Assembly (NCBI GenBank): GCA_000696115.1
Contig: JJOH01000098.1
Location: 186,001-250,000, forward strand
DNA from: Streptomyces olindensis
Lineage (GTDB): Bacteria; Actinomycetota; Actinomycetes; Streptomycetales; Streptomycetaceae
DNA length: 64,000 bases
Direction: 5' to 3'
In this document: positions 1-8,886 of the stretch, one piece after another
Numbering within the stretch: the first letter of the stretch is position 1
Layout: each line of letters starts with the position of its first letter
Translations under genes and position numbers: made by a program
The notes under the pieces: generated by a model
The model's input: only the letters and a program-made list of their open reading frames with translations
Database searches by the model: none
Told to the model about the DNA's origin: nothing

Positions 1-1382
1 TGGCCGACCTTGAACGCCCGGATGTGCGGGGCGAGCCGCTCGTAGGTGGCCCGGTCGTCCGTGGACAGCGTGGCCACCAGCGCGCCGTTCGAGGCGTTCA
101 TCGCGGCCAGCAGTTCCGCTTCGGTGTCGACCAGCACGATCGTGTCGACCGGGCCGAACGGCTCCGCGTGGTGCAGCGGGGAGGACGAGGGCGGGTTGAG
201 GAGAGTGACCGGCTGGACGTAGGCCGAGGTGTCCTGGCCGGGCAGGAAGCGGGCGTCGGCCGCACTGCCGCGGTGCAGGGGCACGGCACCGCGCTCGATC
301 GCCTCGGCGACCTGGTCCTGCAGTTCCTTCGCCTTGGCCGCGTTGATGACCGGCCCGAAGTCCAGCTCCGGGTACGGGTCGTCCTGCTTCTCGACGGCGA
401 GCGGGTGGCCGACCCTGAGCGTGCGGACCGCCGGGAGGTACGCCGCCAGGAACGCGTCGAACAGCTGCCGCTGGACGACGAACCGCGGGTACGCCGTGCA
501 GCGCTGCTTGCCGTAGTCGAAGAGCTTGGGGATCACCGCGGTGAGCGCGTCCCAGTCCGAGTGGTTCCAGATGCCCCAGGTGTTGAGTCCTTCCTGTTCG
601 AGTACGTGTCGCTTGCCGAGGTCGGCGACGGCCGTGGCCACCGCGGCGCCGGTGTCGCGGCCGCCGACGAAGGAGACGCAGCCGATCTCGGGCGCTCGCA
701 CCAGGGCCTGGGACAGCTCGCCTCCGCTGCCGCTGACGAGGGTCGCGGGGATCCCCTCGCGGGCGGCGAGCGCGCAGGCCAGGGTGAGACAGGCGACACC
801 GCCGTCGGTCGGGGTCTTGGCGATGACCGCGTTGCCTGCCAGTGCCTGCACCAGCATTGCGTGAACGAGCACGCTCATCGGGTAGTTCCAGCTGGCGATG
901 TTGGACACCGGTCCGTCCAGCGGGGCCCGGTCGGCGAGCATCGGCTCGATGCCGTCGACGTACCAGCGGACGCCGTCTATGGCCCGGTCGACGTCCGCCT
1001 GGGCGAGCCGCCAGGGTTTGCCGATCTCCCAGACGAGCAGCAGCGCGAGCAGCCGCCGGTGTTCGGCGAGTGCGTCGAGGGCGGCCGCCACGCGGGCCCG
1101 GCGCTCCTCCAACGGGACGTGTCGCCAGGCCCGGTGCTGGTCGAGGGCGGCGCGCACGGCCTGCCGCGCGGTCGTACCGTCCAGGCGGGGCGGGCCGGCG
1201 ATCGGGCTGCCGTCGACCGGGCTGACGGCGGGCAGGACCCGGCCGTCCGGCTGCCAGGCGGCGTTCCAGAGGTTGAGGACCCGGTCGTCGCGGAAGGCCT
1301 CGGGGGCGACGGTGAGGCAGCGCCGCCACGCGTCGGGCCAGGACGTACCGGATTTGGGGGTGAGGGTGGGTGCTGGTGCCAT
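1..1382 (-). CDS. Aldehyde dehydrogenase family protein, C-terminus beyond the left edge
   Basis: This is an NAD(P)-dependent aldehyde dehydrogenase cut by the window start; about 460 N-terminal residues are visible. The ATG at 1382-1380 opens with MAPAPTLTPK. The Rossmann region carries an IASWNYPMS stretch. The catalytic glutamate motif is VLEQEG instead of the usual LELGG, and the nucleophile lies in YGKQRCTAYPR. Overall it looks closer to divergent PaaN-like dehydrogenases than to classical betaine-aldehyde types. It is the last visible gene of a minus-strand operon behind sucC and sucD, opposite the oxalate genes. A role on glyoxylate or another C2/C1 aldehyde or CoA ester is inference from context only; the substrate cannot be read from sequence. 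The family assignment is firm. Confidence 0.85.
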   Translation of the reverse strand, partial: MAPAPTLTPKSGTSWPDAWRRCLTVAPEAFRDDRVLNLWNAAWQPDGRVLPAVSPVDGSPIAGPPRLDGTTARQAVRAALDQHRAWRHVPLEERRARVAAALDALAEHRRLLALLLVWEIGKPWRLAQADVDRAIDGVRWYVDGIEPMLADRAPLDGPVSNIASWNYPMSVLVHAMLVQALAGNAVIAKTPTDGGVACLTLACALAAREGIPATLVSGSGGELSQALVRAPEIGCVSFVGGRDTGAAVATAVADLGKRHVLEQEGLNTWGIWNHSDWDALTAVIPKLFDYGKQRCTAYPRFVVQRQLFDAFLAAYLPAVRTLRVGHPLAVEKQDDPYPELDFGPVINAAKAKELQDQVAEAIERGAVPLHRGSAADARFLPGQDTSAYVQPVTLLNPPSSSPLHHAEPFGPVDTIVLVDTEAELLAAMNASNGALVATLSTDDRATYERLAPHIRAFKVG

Positions 1383-1414
1383 GGGGTTGCTCCGCTCTCG
1401 GTGCACGGTCGGAG

Positions 1415-1511
1415 GCGGGAAGAACCTCGGAAGCGGGAAAAACCTCGGAGTTGGAAACCTCGAGTCGGGAAAACCTCGAGTCGGGAAGACCTCGCGGGCG
1501 GGAAGACCTGG
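1415..1511. repeat. Six degenerate 14-19-bp tandem repeats between sucD and the aldehyde dehydrogenase
   Basis: The spacer between the sucD stop and the aldehyde dehydrogenase start is almost entirely six imperfect head-to-tail copies with the core GGGAARACCTCG. Unit boundaries fall near 1415, 1432, 1451, 1465, 1481 and 1497. On the transcribed minus strand this reads as repeated CGAGGTTTTCCC blocks just upstream of the dehydrogenase start. It could be replication slippage, a leader affecting translation, or protein binding sites; nothing in the sequence decides between these. Confidence 0.8.
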
Positions 1512-1515
1512 CTCG

Positions 1516-2400
1516 CTACCGCTGCCCTTCGAGCCGCGTCAGCACGAGTTTCGCGGTCTCGGTCGGTGTCCTTCCCACGCTCACCCCGACCGCCTCCAGG
1601 GCTTCCTTCTTCGCCTGGGCCGTACCGGAGGAGCCGGAGACGATCGCGCCCGCGTGCCCCATGGTCCTGCCCTCGGGCGCGGTGAACCCGGCGATGTAGC
1701 CGACGACGGGCTTGGTGACGTGCTCGCGGATGTAGGCCGCGGCGCGTTCCTCGGCGTCGCCGCCGATCTCGCCGATGAGGACGATCAGTTCGGTGTCCGG
1801 GTCGTCCTGGAAGGCGGCGAGGCAGTCGATGTGCGAGGTGCCGACGACCGGGTCGCCGCCGATGCCGACACCCGTCGAGAAGCCGATGTCACGCAGCTCG
1901 TACATGAGTTGGTACGTCAGCGTGCCCGACTTGGAGACCAGCCCGATGCGGCCGGGCTTGGTGATGTCGGCCGGGATGATGCCCGCGTTGGACTGGCCGG
2001 GGGTGATGAGACCCGGGCAGTTGGGGCCGATGACGCGGGTGCCCTTGTCCCTGGCGTGCGCGGTGAAGGCGACGGAGTCGTGGACCGGGATGCCCTCCGT
2101 GATGACGACGGCGAGGCCGATGCCGGCGTCGGCGGCTTCGACGACGGCCGCCTTGGCGAAGGCGGGCGGCACGAAGACGACGGTGACGTCCGCCCCGGTC
2201 GCACGCATGCCGTCGGCGACCGAGCCGAAGACGGGCACGGCACGGTCGTCGAAGTCGACGGTGCGGCCCGCCTTGCGCGGGTTGACGCCGCCGACGACGT
2301 TCGTGCCGGCCGCGAGCATCCGCCGGGTGTGCTTCATGCCCTCGCCGCCGGTCATGCCCTGGACGAGGACCTTGCTCTCCTTGGTGAGGTAGATGGCCAT
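1516..2400 (-). CDS. sucD: Succinyl-CoA synthetase alpha subunit (CoA-binding, phospho-histidine subunit)
   Basis: This is the 294-aa alpha subunit of an ADP/GDP-forming succinate-CoA ligase. It has an N-terminal CoA-binding Rossmann domain (MAIYLTKESKVLVQGMTGGE) and a C-terminal ligase domain with GHAGAIVSG, whose histidine is the phosphorylated residue in the family. Length is typical. It lies 14 bp downstream of sucC in the same operon. Streptomyces usually have a housekeeping sucCD elsewhere, so this is probably a second copy. Beside oxc and frc it might supply or recover a CoA thioester, for example succinyl-CoA as the first CoA donor for oxalate activation, or it may act on another dicarboxylate. 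That role is inference. Confidence 0.92.
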   Translation of the reverse strand: MAIYLTKESKVLVQGMTGGEGMKHTRRMLAAGTNVVGGVNPRKAGRTVDFDDRAVPVFGSVADGMRATGADVTVVFVPPAFAKAAVVEAADAGIGLAVVITEGIPVHDSVAFTAHARDKGTRVIGPNCPGLITPGQSNAGIIPADITKPGRIGLVSKSGTLTYQLMYELRDIGFSTGVGIGGDPVVGTSHIDCLAAFQDDPDTELIVLIGEIGGDAEERAAAYIREHVTKPVVGYIAGFTAPEGRTMGHAGAIVSGSSGTAQAKKEALEAVGVSVGRTPTETAKLVLTRLEGQR

Positions 2401-2414
2401 GGTGTTCCCTCTCC

Positions 2415-3545
2415 TCAGGCCGTGGTGGCGAGTTCGGCGGCACGGGCGGCGGCGCCGTCCATGGTGGTGACCTGCTCGACGAGCGGATGCGCGTGCTCGT
2501 CGAGGACGGCCCGACCGCGGGCCGCGTTGTTGCCGTCGAGGCGCACTACGAGCGGCTTGGTCAGCCGGACGCTGTCGAGCGCCTGCACGATGCCGTCGGC
2601 GACCGCGTCGCAGGCGGTGATCCCGCCGAAGACGTTGACGAAGACGGACTTCACGTCCGGGTCGGAGAGGATGACCGACAGTCCGTCCGCCATGATCCGG
2701 GCGCTCGCGCCGCCGCCGATGTCCAGGAAGTCGGCGGGCCGCGCGCCGCAGCCCGCGACCACGTCGAGGGTGGACATGACGAGGCCCGCCCCGTTGCCGA
2801 TGATGCCGACCTCACCGTCGAGCTTGACGTAGTTGAGGCCCTTGGCGGCGGCCACGGCCTCCAGCGAATCGTCGTGCTCCACGTCGTCGGCGCCCCACCG
2901 GGTCTGCCGGAAGCGGGCGTTGTCGTCGAGGGTCACCTTGCCGTCCAGGGCGAGGATCTGCCCCTGCCGGGTGCGCACGAGCGGGTTCACCTCGACGAGG
3001 AGGGCGTCCTCACGGACCAGGACTTCCCAGAGCCGTACGAGGACGTCGACGGTCTGCGGCGGCAGTCCGGCGGCCTCGGCGATCTCCCCCGCCTTCGCGG
3101 AGGAGACGCCCAGGGCGGGGTCGATCGGAATGCGGGCCACGGCCTCGGGACGATCGGCGGCGACCTCCTCGATGTCCATGCCGCCCTCGGCCGAGGCGAT
3201 GGCGAGGAAGCGGCCGGCCGCGCGGTCGAGGACGTAGGACACGTAGAACTCGGTCTCGATGTCCACGGGCTGGGCCAGCATCACCGTGCCGACCGTGTGG
3301 CCCTTGATGTCCATGCCGAGGATCTGACGTGCGGTGAGCTCGGCGGCGGCGGGGTCGGCGGCGAGCTTCACCCCGCCCGCCTTGCCCCGCCCGCCGGTCT
3401 TCACCTGGGCTTTCACCACGACTCGGCCACCGAGCCTGCGCGCGATGTCGCGTGCCTCCTTGGGCGAGTCGGTGACCTCGGCCCTCGGCACCAAGATGCC
3501 GTGTTCTTCGAAGAGTTCCCTTGCCTGGTGTTCGTACAGGTCCAT
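2415..3545 (-). CDS. sucC: Succinyl-CoA synthetase beta subunit (ATP-grasp)
   Basis: This is the 376-aa beta subunit partner of sucD, starting MDLYEHQARELFEEHG, the standard N-terminus of the family. An N-terminal ATP-grasp domain (with VVVKAQVKTGGRGKAGGVKL) binds the nucleotide, and the C-terminal CoA-ligase domain includes GNGAGLVMSTLDV and NVFGGITACD. I chose the ATG at 3545 because the open frame extends to 3701 only through non-conserved sequence that would cover the promoter region. It is the first gene of the minus-strand operon and diverges from oxc. The 142-bp spacer holds a dyad that resembles other sites near the GntR gene, so control by that regulator is likely. Confidence 0.92.
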   Translation of the reverse strand: MDLYEHQARELFEEHGILVPRAEVTDSPKEARDIARRLGGRVVVKAQVKTGGRGKAGGVKLAADPAAAELTARQILGMDIKGHTVGTVMLAQPVDIETEFYVSYVLDRAAGRFLAIASAEGGMDIEEVAADRPEAVARIPIDPALGVSSAKAGEIAEAAGLPPQTVDVLVRLWEVLVREDALLVEVNPLVRTRQGQILALDGKVTLDDNARFRQTRWGADDVEHDDSLEAVAAAKGLNYVKLDGEVGIIGNGAGLVMSTLDVVAGCGARPADFLDIGGGASARIMADGLSVILSDPDVKSVFVNVFGGITACDAVADGIVQALDSVRLTKPLVVRLDGNNAARGRAVLDEHAHPLVEQVTTMDGAAARAAELATTA

Positions 3546-3613
3546 TTCGGCTCCTGACTGAAAGTGCCGCACGCCCCCTGGACACCACCCACCGGATGCG
3601 GGATAACAAGCTT

Positions 3614-3637
3614 CATACAGTATTCGTCGACTGTATG
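3614..3637. promoter_or_regulatory. Candidate GntR operator between sucC and oxc
   Basis: The divergent sucC/oxc spacer contains a perfect inverted repeat, CATACAG (3614-3620) and CTGTATG (3631-3637). Inside it at 3623-3631 is TTCGTCGAC, a 9-mer repeated exactly upstream of the second OFA transporter (34662-34670) and with one change upstream of the GntR gene (31901-31909). The core TCGTCGAC fits the loose T-N-GT-NN-AC pattern of FadR-type GntR operators. Binding is inferred. Confidence 0.6.
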
Positions 3638-3687
3638 CAATGTACCGCGAGCCGCTCCAACCCCCTACGAAGGGACAGGACTTCGCC

Positions 3688-5370
3688 ATGCCCGACGACA
3701 CCCAGGACGTGATCTCCGGTGGTCATCTCGTAGCCAAAGCGCTCAAGGCCGAGGGGGTCGAGCGCATCTACACGCTGTGCGGCGGCCACATCATCGACAT
3801 CTACGACGGCTGCGTCGACGAGGGCATCGAGGTCGTCGACGTCCGCCACGAGCAGGTCGCCGCCCACGCCGCCGACGGCTACGCGCGCATCACCGGCAAG
3901 CCCGGCTGCGCGGTGGTCACCGCGGGTCCCGGGACGACCGACGCCGTCACCGGTGTCGCCAACGCCTTCCGCGCGGAGTCCCCGATGCTGCTGATCGGCG
4001 GCCAGGGGGCCCTCACCCAGCACAAGATGGGGTCCCTGCAGGACCTGCCGCACGTCGACATGATGAACCCCATCACCAAGTTCGCGGCGACCGTGCCGGA
4101 CACGGCGCGCGCGGCGGACATGGTGTCCATGGCGTTCCGCGAGTGCTTCCACGGCGCACCAGGCCCCTCCTTCCTGGAGATCCCGCGCGACGTCCTCGAC
4201 GCCAAGGTGCCGACCGACAAGGCACGCGTGCCCCAGGCCGGTGCCTACCGCGCCTCGACCCGCTCGGCCGGCGACCCGGAGGCGATCGAGAAGCTCGCCG
4301 ACCTGCTCGTGCACGCCGAGAAGCCGGCCATCCTGCTCGGCAGCCAGGTCTGGACGACCCGGGGCACCGAGTCGGCCATCGAGCTGGTGCGCACGCTGAA
4401 CATCCCGGCCTACATGAACGGCGCGGGTCGCGGCACCCTCCCGCCCGGCGACCCGCACCACTTCCAGCTGTCGCGCCGGTACGCCTTCTCCCACGCCGAC
4501 GTCATCGTCATCGTCGGCACGCCCTTCGACTTCCGCATGGGCTACGGCAAGCGGCTGTCGCAGGACGCGACCGTCGTGCAGATCGACCTCGACTACCGCA
4601 CGGTCGGCAAGAACCGCGACATCGACCTCGGCATCGTCGGCGACGCCGGACTCGTGCTGAAGTCGGTGACCGAGGCGGCCTCCGGACGCGTCAACGGCGG
4701 GGCGTCGAAGCGCAAGGAGTGGCTGGACGAGCTGCGGGCGGCCGAGCAGACCGCTCTGGAGAAGCGGCTGCCCAGCCTGAAGTCGGACGCCTCACCGATC
4801 CACCCGTACCGCCTGGTCAGCGAGATCAACGACTTCCTCACCGAGGACTCGATCTACATCGGCGACGGCGGCGACATCGTCACCTTCTCCGGGCAGGTCG
4901 TGCAGCCCAAGTCCCCGGGGCACTGGATGGACCCGGGTCCCCTCGGCACGCTCGGCGTCGGCGTCCCCTTCGTGCTCGCGGCCAAGCAGGCGCGGCCCGA
5001 CAAGGAGGTCGTCGCACTCTTCGGCGACGGCGCGTTCTCCCTGACCGGCTGGGACTTCGAGACCCTCGTCCGCTACGACCTCCCCTTCGTCGGCATCGTC
5101 GGCAACAACTCCTCCATGAACCAGATCCGCTACGGCCAGGCCGCCAAGTACGGCAAGGACCGCGAACGGGTCGGCAACACCCTCGGCGACGTCCACTACG
5201 ACAAGTTCGCCCAGATGCTCGGCGGTTACGGCGAGGAGGTCCGCGACCCCGCCGACATCGGCCCGGCCCTCAGGCGCGCCCGCGAGTCGGGCAAGCCGTC
5301 GCTGATCAACGTCTGGGTCGATCCCGACGCGTACGCCCCCGGAACCATGAACCAGACCATGTACAAGTGA
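3688..5370 (+). CDS. oxc: Oxalyl-CoA decarboxylase (ThDP-dependent)
   Basis: This enzyme converts oxalyl-CoA to formyl-CoA and CO2 in the cytoplasm. The 560-aa protein has the three-domain ThDP enzyme layout. The N-terminal Pyr domain carries the activating glutamate in VRHEQVAAHAADGYAR (E55), followed by TAGPGTTDAVTGVANA. The C-terminal PP domain has the ThDP motif GDG (446-448) ending in NN (473-474). I place the start at ATG 3688 behind AGGGACAGGA; the frame is open from 3640 without a good ribosome site. It sits 9 bp before frc, and that pairing argues against acetolactate synthase, its main look-alike. Expression is probably under the dyad at 3614-3637. Confidence 0.9.
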   Translation: MPDDTQDVISGGHLVAKALKAEGVERIYTLCGGHIIDIYDGCVDEGIEVVDVRHEQVAAHAADGYARITGKPGCAVVTAGPGTTDAVTGVANAFRAESPMLLIGGQGALTQHKMGSLQDLPHVDMMNPITKFAATVPDTARAADMVSMAFRECFHGAPGPSFLEIPRDVLDAKVPTDKARVPQAGAYRASTRSAGDPEAIEKLADLLVHAEKPAILLGSQVWTTRGTESAIELVRTLNIPAYMNGAGRGTLPPGDPHHFQLSRRYAFSHADVIVIVGTPFDFRMGYGKRLSQDATVVQIDLDYRTVGKNRDIDLGIVGDAGLVLKSVTEAASGRVNGGASKRKEWLDELRAAEQTALEKRLPSLKSDASPIHPYRLVSEINDFLTEDSIYIGDGGDIVTFSGQVVQPKSPGHWMDPGPLGTLGVGVPFVLAAKQARPDKEVVALFGDGAFSLTGWDFETLVRYDLPFVGIVGNNSSMNQIRYGQAAKYGKDRERVGNTLGDVHYDKFAQMLGGYGEEVRDPADIGPALRRARESGKPSLINVWVDPDAYAPGTMNQTMYK

Positions 5371-5379
5371 GGTGCCCCG

Positions 5380-6615
5380 ATGACAGGTAGCAAGGCCCTC
5401 GAAGGCATCCGCGTCCTGGACATGACCCACGTCCAGTCCGGGCCCTCCGCGACCCAGCTGCTCGCCTGGCTCGGCGCGGACGTCGTCAAGCTGGAGGCGC
5501 CGACCGGCGACATCACGCGCAAGCAGCTGCGTGACCTGCCGGACGTCGACTCCCTCTACTTCACGATGCTCAACTGCAACAAGCGGAGCATCACCCTCAA
5601 CACCAAGACCGAGCGCGGCAAGGAGATCCTCACCGAGCTGATCCGGCGCTCCGACGTCATGGTCGAGAACTTCGGACCGGGCGCGGTCGACCGGATGGGC
5701 TTCACCTGGGACCGCATCCAGGAGATCAATCCGCGTATCGTCTATGCCTCCATCAAGGGGTTCGGCGAGGGCCCGTACACCAACTTCAAGGCGTACGAGG
5801 TCGTCGCTCAGGCCATGGGCGGGTCGATGTCGACCACCGGTTTCGAGGACGGACCGCCGCTGGCGACGGGGGCCCAGATCGGGGACTCGGGGACGGGCGT
5901 GCACGCCGTGGCGGGCATCCTCGCCGCGCTCTACCAACGGGAGCGCACCGGGCGCGGGCAGCGGGTCAACGTGGCCATGCAGCACGCTGTACTGAACCTG
6001 TGCCGGGTGAAGCTGCGGGACCAGCAGCGTCTGGCACACGGGCCGCTCGCTGAATATCCCAACGAGGACTTCGGCGACGAGGTTCCCAGGTCCGGGAACG
6101 CGTCCGGCGGCGGCCAGCCCGGCTGGGCGGTCAAGTGCGCCCCGGGCGGCCCGAACGACTACGTGTACGTCATCGTGCAGCCCGTCGGCTGGCGGCCGAT
6201 CAGCGAGCTCATCGGCCGGCCCGAGCTGGCCGACGACCCCGAGTGGGCGACGCCCGAGGCCCGGCTGCCCAAGCTGAACAAGATGTTCCAGCTGATCGAG
6301 GAGTGGTCCTCGACGCTGCCCAAGTGGGAGGTGCTGGAGCGGCTGAACGCCCACAACATCCCGTGCGGGCCGATCCTGTCCACCAAGGAGATCATCGAGG
6401 ACCGGTCGCTGGTGGCCAACGAGATGGTCGTCACCGTGCCCCACCCCGAGCGGGGCGAGTTCGTGACCGTCGGCAGCCCGCTCAAGCTGTCCGACTCGCC
6501 CGTCGAGGTGACCAGTTCACCCCTGCTCGGCGAGCACAACGAAGAGGTCTACGTCGGCGAACTCGGCCTCGGCGACGAGGAAGTGCGCCTGCTCAAGTCG
6601 AACGGAGTGATCTGA
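5380..6615 (+). CDS. frc: Formyl-CoA:oxalate CoA-transferase (class III CoA-transferase)
   Basis: This enzyme moves CoA from formyl-CoA to oxalate, giving formate and the oxalyl-CoA used by oxc. The 411-aa protein matches characterised formyl-CoA transferases at key points: catalytic Asp169 in GAQIGDSGTG, Gln19 in THVQSGPSATQ, and the glycine-rich loop SGNASGGGQPG that closes over the active site. Aspartate number and context coincide with the Oxalobacter enzyme as I remember it. It lies between oxc and an NDP-forming acyl-CoA synthetase with very short gaps, so co-transcription is expected. CaiB/BaiF-type transferases are the alternative, but the loop and the partner gene favour oxalate. Confidence 0.92.
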   Translation: MTGSKALEGIRVLDMTHVQSGPSATQLLAWLGADVVKLEAPTGDITRKQLRDLPDVDSLYFTMLNCNKRSITLNTKTERGKEILTELIRRSDVMVENFGPGAVDRMGFTWDRIQEINPRIVYASIKGFGEGPYTNFKAYEVVAQAMGGSMSTTGFEDGPPLATGAQIGDSGTGVHAVAGILAALYQRERTGRGQRVNVAMQHAVLNLCRVKLRDQQRLAHGPLAEYPNEDFGDEVPRSGNASGGGQPGWAVKCAPGGPNDYVYVIVQPVGWRPISELIGRPELADDPEWATPEARLPKLNKMFQLIEEWSSTLPKWEVLERLNAHNIPCGPILSTKEIIEDRSLVANEMVVTVPHPERGEFVTVGSPLKLSDSPVEVTSSPLLGEHNEEVYVGELGLGDEEVRLLKSNGVI

Positions 6616-6616
6616 C

Positions 6617-8764
6617 GTGATGGCCGAAGACCGGGTCCTACGGGTGCGGTCCCTCCTGGAATCCGTGCGGGCCGAGGGCCGGACCGCGCTGACCGCGCCC
6701 GAGGGCAAGGTGATCGCCGACGCGTACGGGATCGCCGTACCGGGCGAGGAACTGGCGACCGACGTCGACGAGGCCGTGGCGTTCGCCGCGCGCTTCGACG
6801 GGCCCGTCGTCATGAAGATCGTCTCGCCGGACATCCTGCACAAGACCGACGCGGGCGGGGTGATCGTCGGCGTCGAGGGCGCGGCCGACGTCCGGGCCGC
6901 GTTCCACACCATCGTCGACAACGCGCGTGCGTACGACGCGAACGCCCGCATCTCGGGTGTGCAGGTGCAGGAGTTGCTGCCGAAGGGGCAGGAGGTCATC
7001 GTCGGGGCGGTCACGGATCCGACGTTCGGGAAGGTGGTCGCCTTCGGGCTCGGCGGCGTGCTCGTCGAGGTCCTCAAGGACGTCACCTTCCGGCTCGCGC
7101 CGGTCGACGCCGACGAGGCGCTGTCGATGCTGGACTCGATCCGGTCGGCGGAGATCCTGCGCGGGGTGCGCGGCCAGGCGGGCGTCGACCGGTGGGCCGT
7201 CGCCGAGCAGATCCGGCGCGTGTCGGAACTGGTCGCGGACTTCCCGGAGATCGCCGAGGTGGACCTCAACCCGGTGATCGCGACGGCGGAGGGGGCCGTC
7301 GCGGCCGACATCCGGGTCATCCTCGCGGAGTCGCAGCCCGCGCCGCGCCGGAAGTACTCCCGCGACGAGATCCTCGCCTCGATGCGCCGGCTGATGCAGC
7401 CGCGCGCGGTCGCCGTCATCGGCGCCTCCAATGAACAGGGCAAGATCGGCAACTCCGTGATGCGCAACCTCGTCGACGGAGGTTTCGCGGGCGACATCCA
7501 TCCGGTGAATCCCAAGGCCGATGACATTCTGGGCCGCAAGGCGTACAAGAGTGTCACCGACGTTCCCGGTGAGGTGGATGTGGCGGTCTTCGCGATCCCC
7601 GCCAAGTTCGTGGCCTCGGCCTTGGAGGAGGTGGGACGCAAGGGCATCCCGAACGCCGTGCTGATCCCCTCCGGGTTCGCGGAGACCGGCGAGCACGAAC
7701 TCCAGGCGGAGATCGTGGCGATCGCCGAACGGCACGGCATCCGGCTGCTGGGACCGAACATCTACGGCTACTACTCCACCTGGCAGGACCTGTGCGCCAC
7801 GTTCTGCACGCCGTACGACGTCAAGGGCGGGGTCGCGCTGACCTCGCAGTCCGGCGGCATCGGGATGGCCATCCTGGGCTTCGCGCGCACCACCAAGACG
7901 GGCGTGTCGGCGATCGTCGGGCTCGGCAACAAGTCGGACCTCGACGAGGACGACCTGCTGACCTGGTTCGGCGAGGACCCGCACACCGAGTGCATCGCGA
8001 TGCACCTGGAGGACCTCAAGGACGGGCGCGCCTTCGTGGAGGCCGCACGGGCCACCGTGCCGAAGAAGCCGGTGGTGGTGCTGAAGGCGGGCCGAACGGC
8101 GGCGGGCGCGCGGGCGGCCGGTTCGCACACCGGTGCCCTGGCGGGCGACGACGCCGTGTACGACGACATCCTCCGGCAGGCCGGGGTCATCCGGGCGCCC
8201 GGGCTGAACGACATGCTGGAGTACGCGCGCGCGTTGCCCGTACTGCCCGCTCCCCAGGGCGACAACGTCGTGATCATCACGGGCGCCGGCGGCAGCGGCG
8301 TGCTGCTCTCCGACGCGGTGACGGACAACGGCCTGTCACTGATGGAGATCCCGCCCGACCTCGACGAGGCGTTCCGGAAGTTCATCCCGCCCTTCGGGGC
8401 GGCGGGCAACCCGGTGGACATCACCGGGGGCGAGCCGCCGTCGACGTACGAGGCGACGATCCGCCTGGGACTGGAGGACCCGCGCATCCACGCGCTGGTC
8501 CTGGGTTACTGGCACACGATCGTCACTCCCCCGATGGTCTTCGCGGAGCTCACCGCGCGCGTGGTGGCCGAGTTCCGCGAGCGCGGGATCGAGAAGCCCG
8601 TCGTGGCGTCGCTCGCCGGGGACGTGGAGGTCGAGGAGGCCTGCCAGTACCTCTTCGAGCGAGGGGTCGTGGCGTATCCGTACACGACGGAGAAGCCGGT
8701 GGCCGTGCTCGGCGCGAAGTACCGCTGGGCGCGGGAGGCGGGGCTGCTGGGGGGCGGTACATGA
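6617..8764 (+). CDS. NDP-forming acyl-CoA synthetase (ATP-grasp / CoA-binding fusion)
   Basis: This is a 715-aa single-chain acyl-CoA synthetase of the acetate-CoA ligase (ADP-forming) superfamily. An ATP-grasp domain comes first (about 10-230, with FDGPVVMKIVSPDILHKTDAGG). It is followed by a CoA-binding Rossmann domain (about 260-380, RAVAVIGASNEQGKIGNSV) and succinyl-CoA-ligase-like domains (SQSGGIGMAI, then GRTAAGARAAGSHTGAL). The start is GTG 6617 or ATG 6620; they differ by one residue and lie one base past the frc stop. In this operon it probably makes or recovers the CoA ester of formate, oxalate or acetate, linking the thioester to ATP. The substrate is not visible from sequence. Confidence 0.85.
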   Translation: MMAEDRVLRVRSLLESVRAEGRTALTAPEGKVIADAYGIAVPGEELATDVDEAVAFAARFDGPVVMKIVSPDILHKTDAGGVIVGVEGAADVRAAFHTIVDNARAYDANARISGVQVQELLPKGQEVIVGAVTDPTFGKVVAFGLGGVLVEVLKDVTFRLAPVDADEALSMLDSIRSAEILRGVRGQAGVDRWAVAEQIRRVSELVADFPEIAEVDLNPVIATAEGAVAADIRVILAESQPAPRRKYSRDEILASMRRLMQPRAVAVIGASNEQGKIGNSVMRNLVDGGFAGDIHPVNPKADDILGRKAYKSVTDVPGEVDVAVFAIPAKFVASALEEVGRKGIPNAVLIPSGFAETGEHELQAEIVAIAERHGIRLLGPNIYGYYSTWQDLCATFCTPYDVKGGVALTSQSGGIGMAILGFARTTKTGVSAIVGLGNKSDLDEDDLLTWFGEDPHTECIAMHLEDLKDGRAFVEAARATVPKKPVVVLKAGRTAAGARAAGSHTGALAGDDAVYDDILRQAGVIRAPGLNDMLEYARALPVLPAPQGDNVVIITGAGGSGVLLSDAVTDNGLSLMEIPPDLDEAFRKFIPPFGAAGNPVDITGGEPPSTYEATIRLGLEDPRIHALVLGYWHTIVTPPMVFAELTARVVAEFRERGIEKPVVASLAGDVEVEEACQYLFERGVVAYPYTTEKPVAVLGAKYRWAREAGLLGGGT

Positions 8765-8777
8765 GGTGAGGCAGCGG

Positions 8778-8810
8778 GGGGCCGGCCGACGGTGCGCGTC
8801 GGCCGGCCCC
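8778..8810 (+). terminator. Strong hairpin between the acyl-CoA synthetase and the OFA transporter
   Basis: A perfect 13-bp GC stem (GGGGCCGGCCGAC at 8778-8790, GTCGGCCGGCCCC at 8798-8810) with a 7-nt loop starts 13 bases after the synthetase stop. There is no T-run. It may terminate part of the transcription or protect the 3' end of the oxc-frc mRNA, lowering expression of the transporter downstream. Confidence 0.65.
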
Positions 8811-8886
8811 GGGACCCGCACGCGCACGAAAGGCATGGGACAGGGGGCGCTGGCCAGATCTTTCGACGCAAGGGGTGCGACACGAC

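Noticed and set aside
24..1685. 553-codon open frame on the plus strand across the aldehyde dehydrogenase
   Set aside because: It is the opposite-strand shadow of a clear aldehyde dehydrogenase and sucD end. Its translation is Arg/Gly/Val-rich without family motifs, as expected from GC-rich third positions.
3688..5370. Acetolactate synthase or pyruvate oxidase as the function of the ThDP enzyme
   Set aside because: These share the fold, but the gene is 9 bp from a formyl-CoA transferase with intact Asp169, Gln19 and glycine loop, and an OFA transporter follows. Oxalyl-CoA decarboxylase is the better fit.
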